NCBI GenBank assembly: GCA_015491585.1
Contig: WFVQ01000255.1
Coordinates: forward strand, 1-11,804
DNA: 11,804 nucleotides
Reading direction: 5' to 3'
Origin: Deltaproteobacteria bacterium
GTDB taxonomy: Bacteria; Desulfobacterota; Dissulfuribacteria; Dissulfuribacterales; S140-46
The position numbers and the translations under genes were made by a program. Numbering within the stretch: the stretch's first letter is position 1; each line of letters starts with the position of its first letter. A model generated the notes under the pieces. That model was not told the origin of the DNA. It saw only the letters and a list, made by a program, of their open reading frames with translations, and made no database searches. This document shows, piece by piece, positions 10,789-11,804 of the stretch.

Positions 10789-11804
10789 GATCATCGGAGA
10801 AATAAAACCAATAGAACAAGGGCTGAAAGACGAGGTCCAGGCCCATCTCGACAACTTGACCAAACCCAAGGGCAGTTTAGGCCGTCTCGAGGAGCTGGCG
10901 CTAAGGATGGCCCTTATCCAGCAGCGGCCCAGGCCATCCATTCCCAAAAAGGCGGTCTTCGTGTTCGCCGGAGACCACGGCGTGACCGAGGAGGGAGTCA
11001 GCGCGTTCCCCAAAGAGGTCACCCACCAGATGGTCCTCAACTTCCTGAGGGGTGGGGCGGGAATAAACGTGCTGGCCCGCCATGCCGGGGCGGACGTCAG
11101 GGTGGTGGACATAGGAGTGGACCATTCATTCGAGGCGGTTGACGGCCTGCTGCACCGCAAGGTGGCTCCAGGCACCAGGAATATGACAAAGGGCCCTGCC
11201 ATGTCCCGTAAAGAGGCCGTCGCAGGGATAGCCGTGGGAATGGAACTCGCCTCAGAGGCCGCGGAGCAGGGATACGGCCTGCTTGCCACCGGAGAGATGG
11301 GAATAGGCAATACCACACCGGCCAGCGCAATCACCGCGGTGGTCACCGGCAGGGCGGTGCAGGAGGTTACTGGCCGGGGCACCGGCATCGACCACTCCTC
11401 CCTCGCCAGGAAGGTTGCCATCATCGAGAGGGCGCTGGAGGCCAACCGTCCTGATCCTGCCGATCCCATCGACGTACTCTCCAAGGTGGGAGGGTTCGAA
11501 ATCGCCGGCATATGCGGCCTCGTGCTGGGCGCTGCGGCCGCTGGCATAGGGGTGGTGGTGGATGGATTCATCTCCACCGCAGGAGCACTTTTGGCCCATT
11601 CGCTGGCGCCGGCGGTGAAGGACTACATGTTCGCGTCGCACCAATCCCAGGAACAGGGGCACAAAGCGCAACTTGCCCATATGGGCCTGAAACCGCTTCT
11701 GGATCTCGACCTGAGACTCGGCGAGGGCACAGGGGCCGCCCTGGCCATGACATTGATAGATGCCGGTATAAAGATATGCAACGAGATGGCCACCTTCAGC
11801 GACG
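10766..11804 (+). CDS. cobT: Nicotinate-nucleotide:dimethylbenzimidazole phosphoribosyltransferase CobT, 3' truncated by window
   Basis: The frame is open from ATG 10766 to the window edge, giving 346 residues of a protein usually about 350 long, so only a few residues are missing. CobT makes alpha-ribazole phosphate, the lower-ligand precursor of cobalamin, from the base and nicotinate mononucleotide. LTKPKGSLGRLEELA (31-45), VFVFAGDHGVTEEGVSAFP (64-82), GEMGIGNTTPASA (176-188), GRGTGID (203-209) and LRLGEGTGAALAM (316-328) are family signatures. Glu320 in GEGTGAA corresponds to the catalytic Glu317 of the Salmonella enzyme. AAGGGAGG lies 5 nt before the start, inside the end of cobU, so the two genes are probably coupled. 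Confidence 0.95.
   Translation, partial: MDERKLHKIIGEIKPIEQGLKDEVQAHLDNLTKPKGSLGRLEELALRMALIQQRPRPSIPKKAVFVFAGDHGVTEEGVSAFPKEVTHQMVLNFLRGGAGINVLARHAGADVRVVDIGVDHSFEAVDGLLHRKVAPGTRNMTKGPAMSRKEAVAGIAVGMELASEAAEQGYGLLATGEMGIGNTTPASAITAVVTGRAVQEVTGRGTGIDHSSLARKVAIIERALEANRPDPADPIDVLSKVGGFEIAGICGLVLGAAAAGIGVVVDGFISTAGALLAHSLAPAVKDYMFASHQSQEQGHKAQLAHMGLKPLLDLDLRLGEGTGAALAMTLIDAGIKICNEMATFSD

Overview
The window reads as chromosomal DNA of a Gram-negative, GC-rich, probably anaerobic bacterium, most likely of the Deltaproteobacteria/Desulfobacterota type. The evidence is an outer-membrane porin, lipoproteins, a c-type cytochrome lipoprotein, a CIRCE-controlled groESL operon, and a cobalamin pathway containing CbiG, the hallmark of the anaerobic (early cobalt insertion) route. 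The lineage is inferred from protein flavour, not from a search. No rRNA, tRNA, CRISPR array, IS element or phage gene was seen.

Layout. 1-394: 3' end of a gene ending in a CARDB-like domain. 395-580: dense control region with two terminator hairpins, a sigma70-type promoter and a CIRCE operator. 581-2592: groES and groEL, separated by a perfect tandem duplication of a 28-bp unit, with a strong terminator after groEL. 2663-4443 (minus): cobJ/cbiH and cbiG, translationally coupled. 4488-5480 (plus): membrane diguanylate cyclase with intact active site and I-site. 5465-7295 (minus): three-gene envelope operon of an outer-membrane porin, a monoheme c-type cytochrome lipoprotein and a WXXGXW-repeat lipoprotein. 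7296-7445: divergent control region. 7446-7946 (plus): DtxR/MntR-family metal-dependent regulator. 7943-8722 (minus): cobM/cbiF. 8921-9601 (plus): flavodoxin-like protein. 9693-10136 (plus): Hsp20 small heat-shock protein and terminator. 10234-11804 (plus): cobU and cobT, the latter running off the window.

How it works together. There are two stress/chaperone units (groESL and hsp20). Cobalamin genes lie in three separate loci: CobJ, CobM and CbiG carry out three successive corrin-ring steps (C17 methylation with ring contraction, C11 methylation, acetaldehyde-releasing lactone opening), while CobU and CobT act in nucleotide-loop assembly. No cobalamin riboswitch was recognised near any of them.

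The most interesting part is 5465-7946. The porin operon and the metal regulator diverge from promoters whose -35 boxes overlap on the two strands, and each promoter has its own TTAGG-N4-CCTAA operator. A porin next to a single-heme cytochrome under a likely iron/manganese-sensing repressor suggests either metal uptake or a small porin-cytochrome electron conduit. That function is inference.
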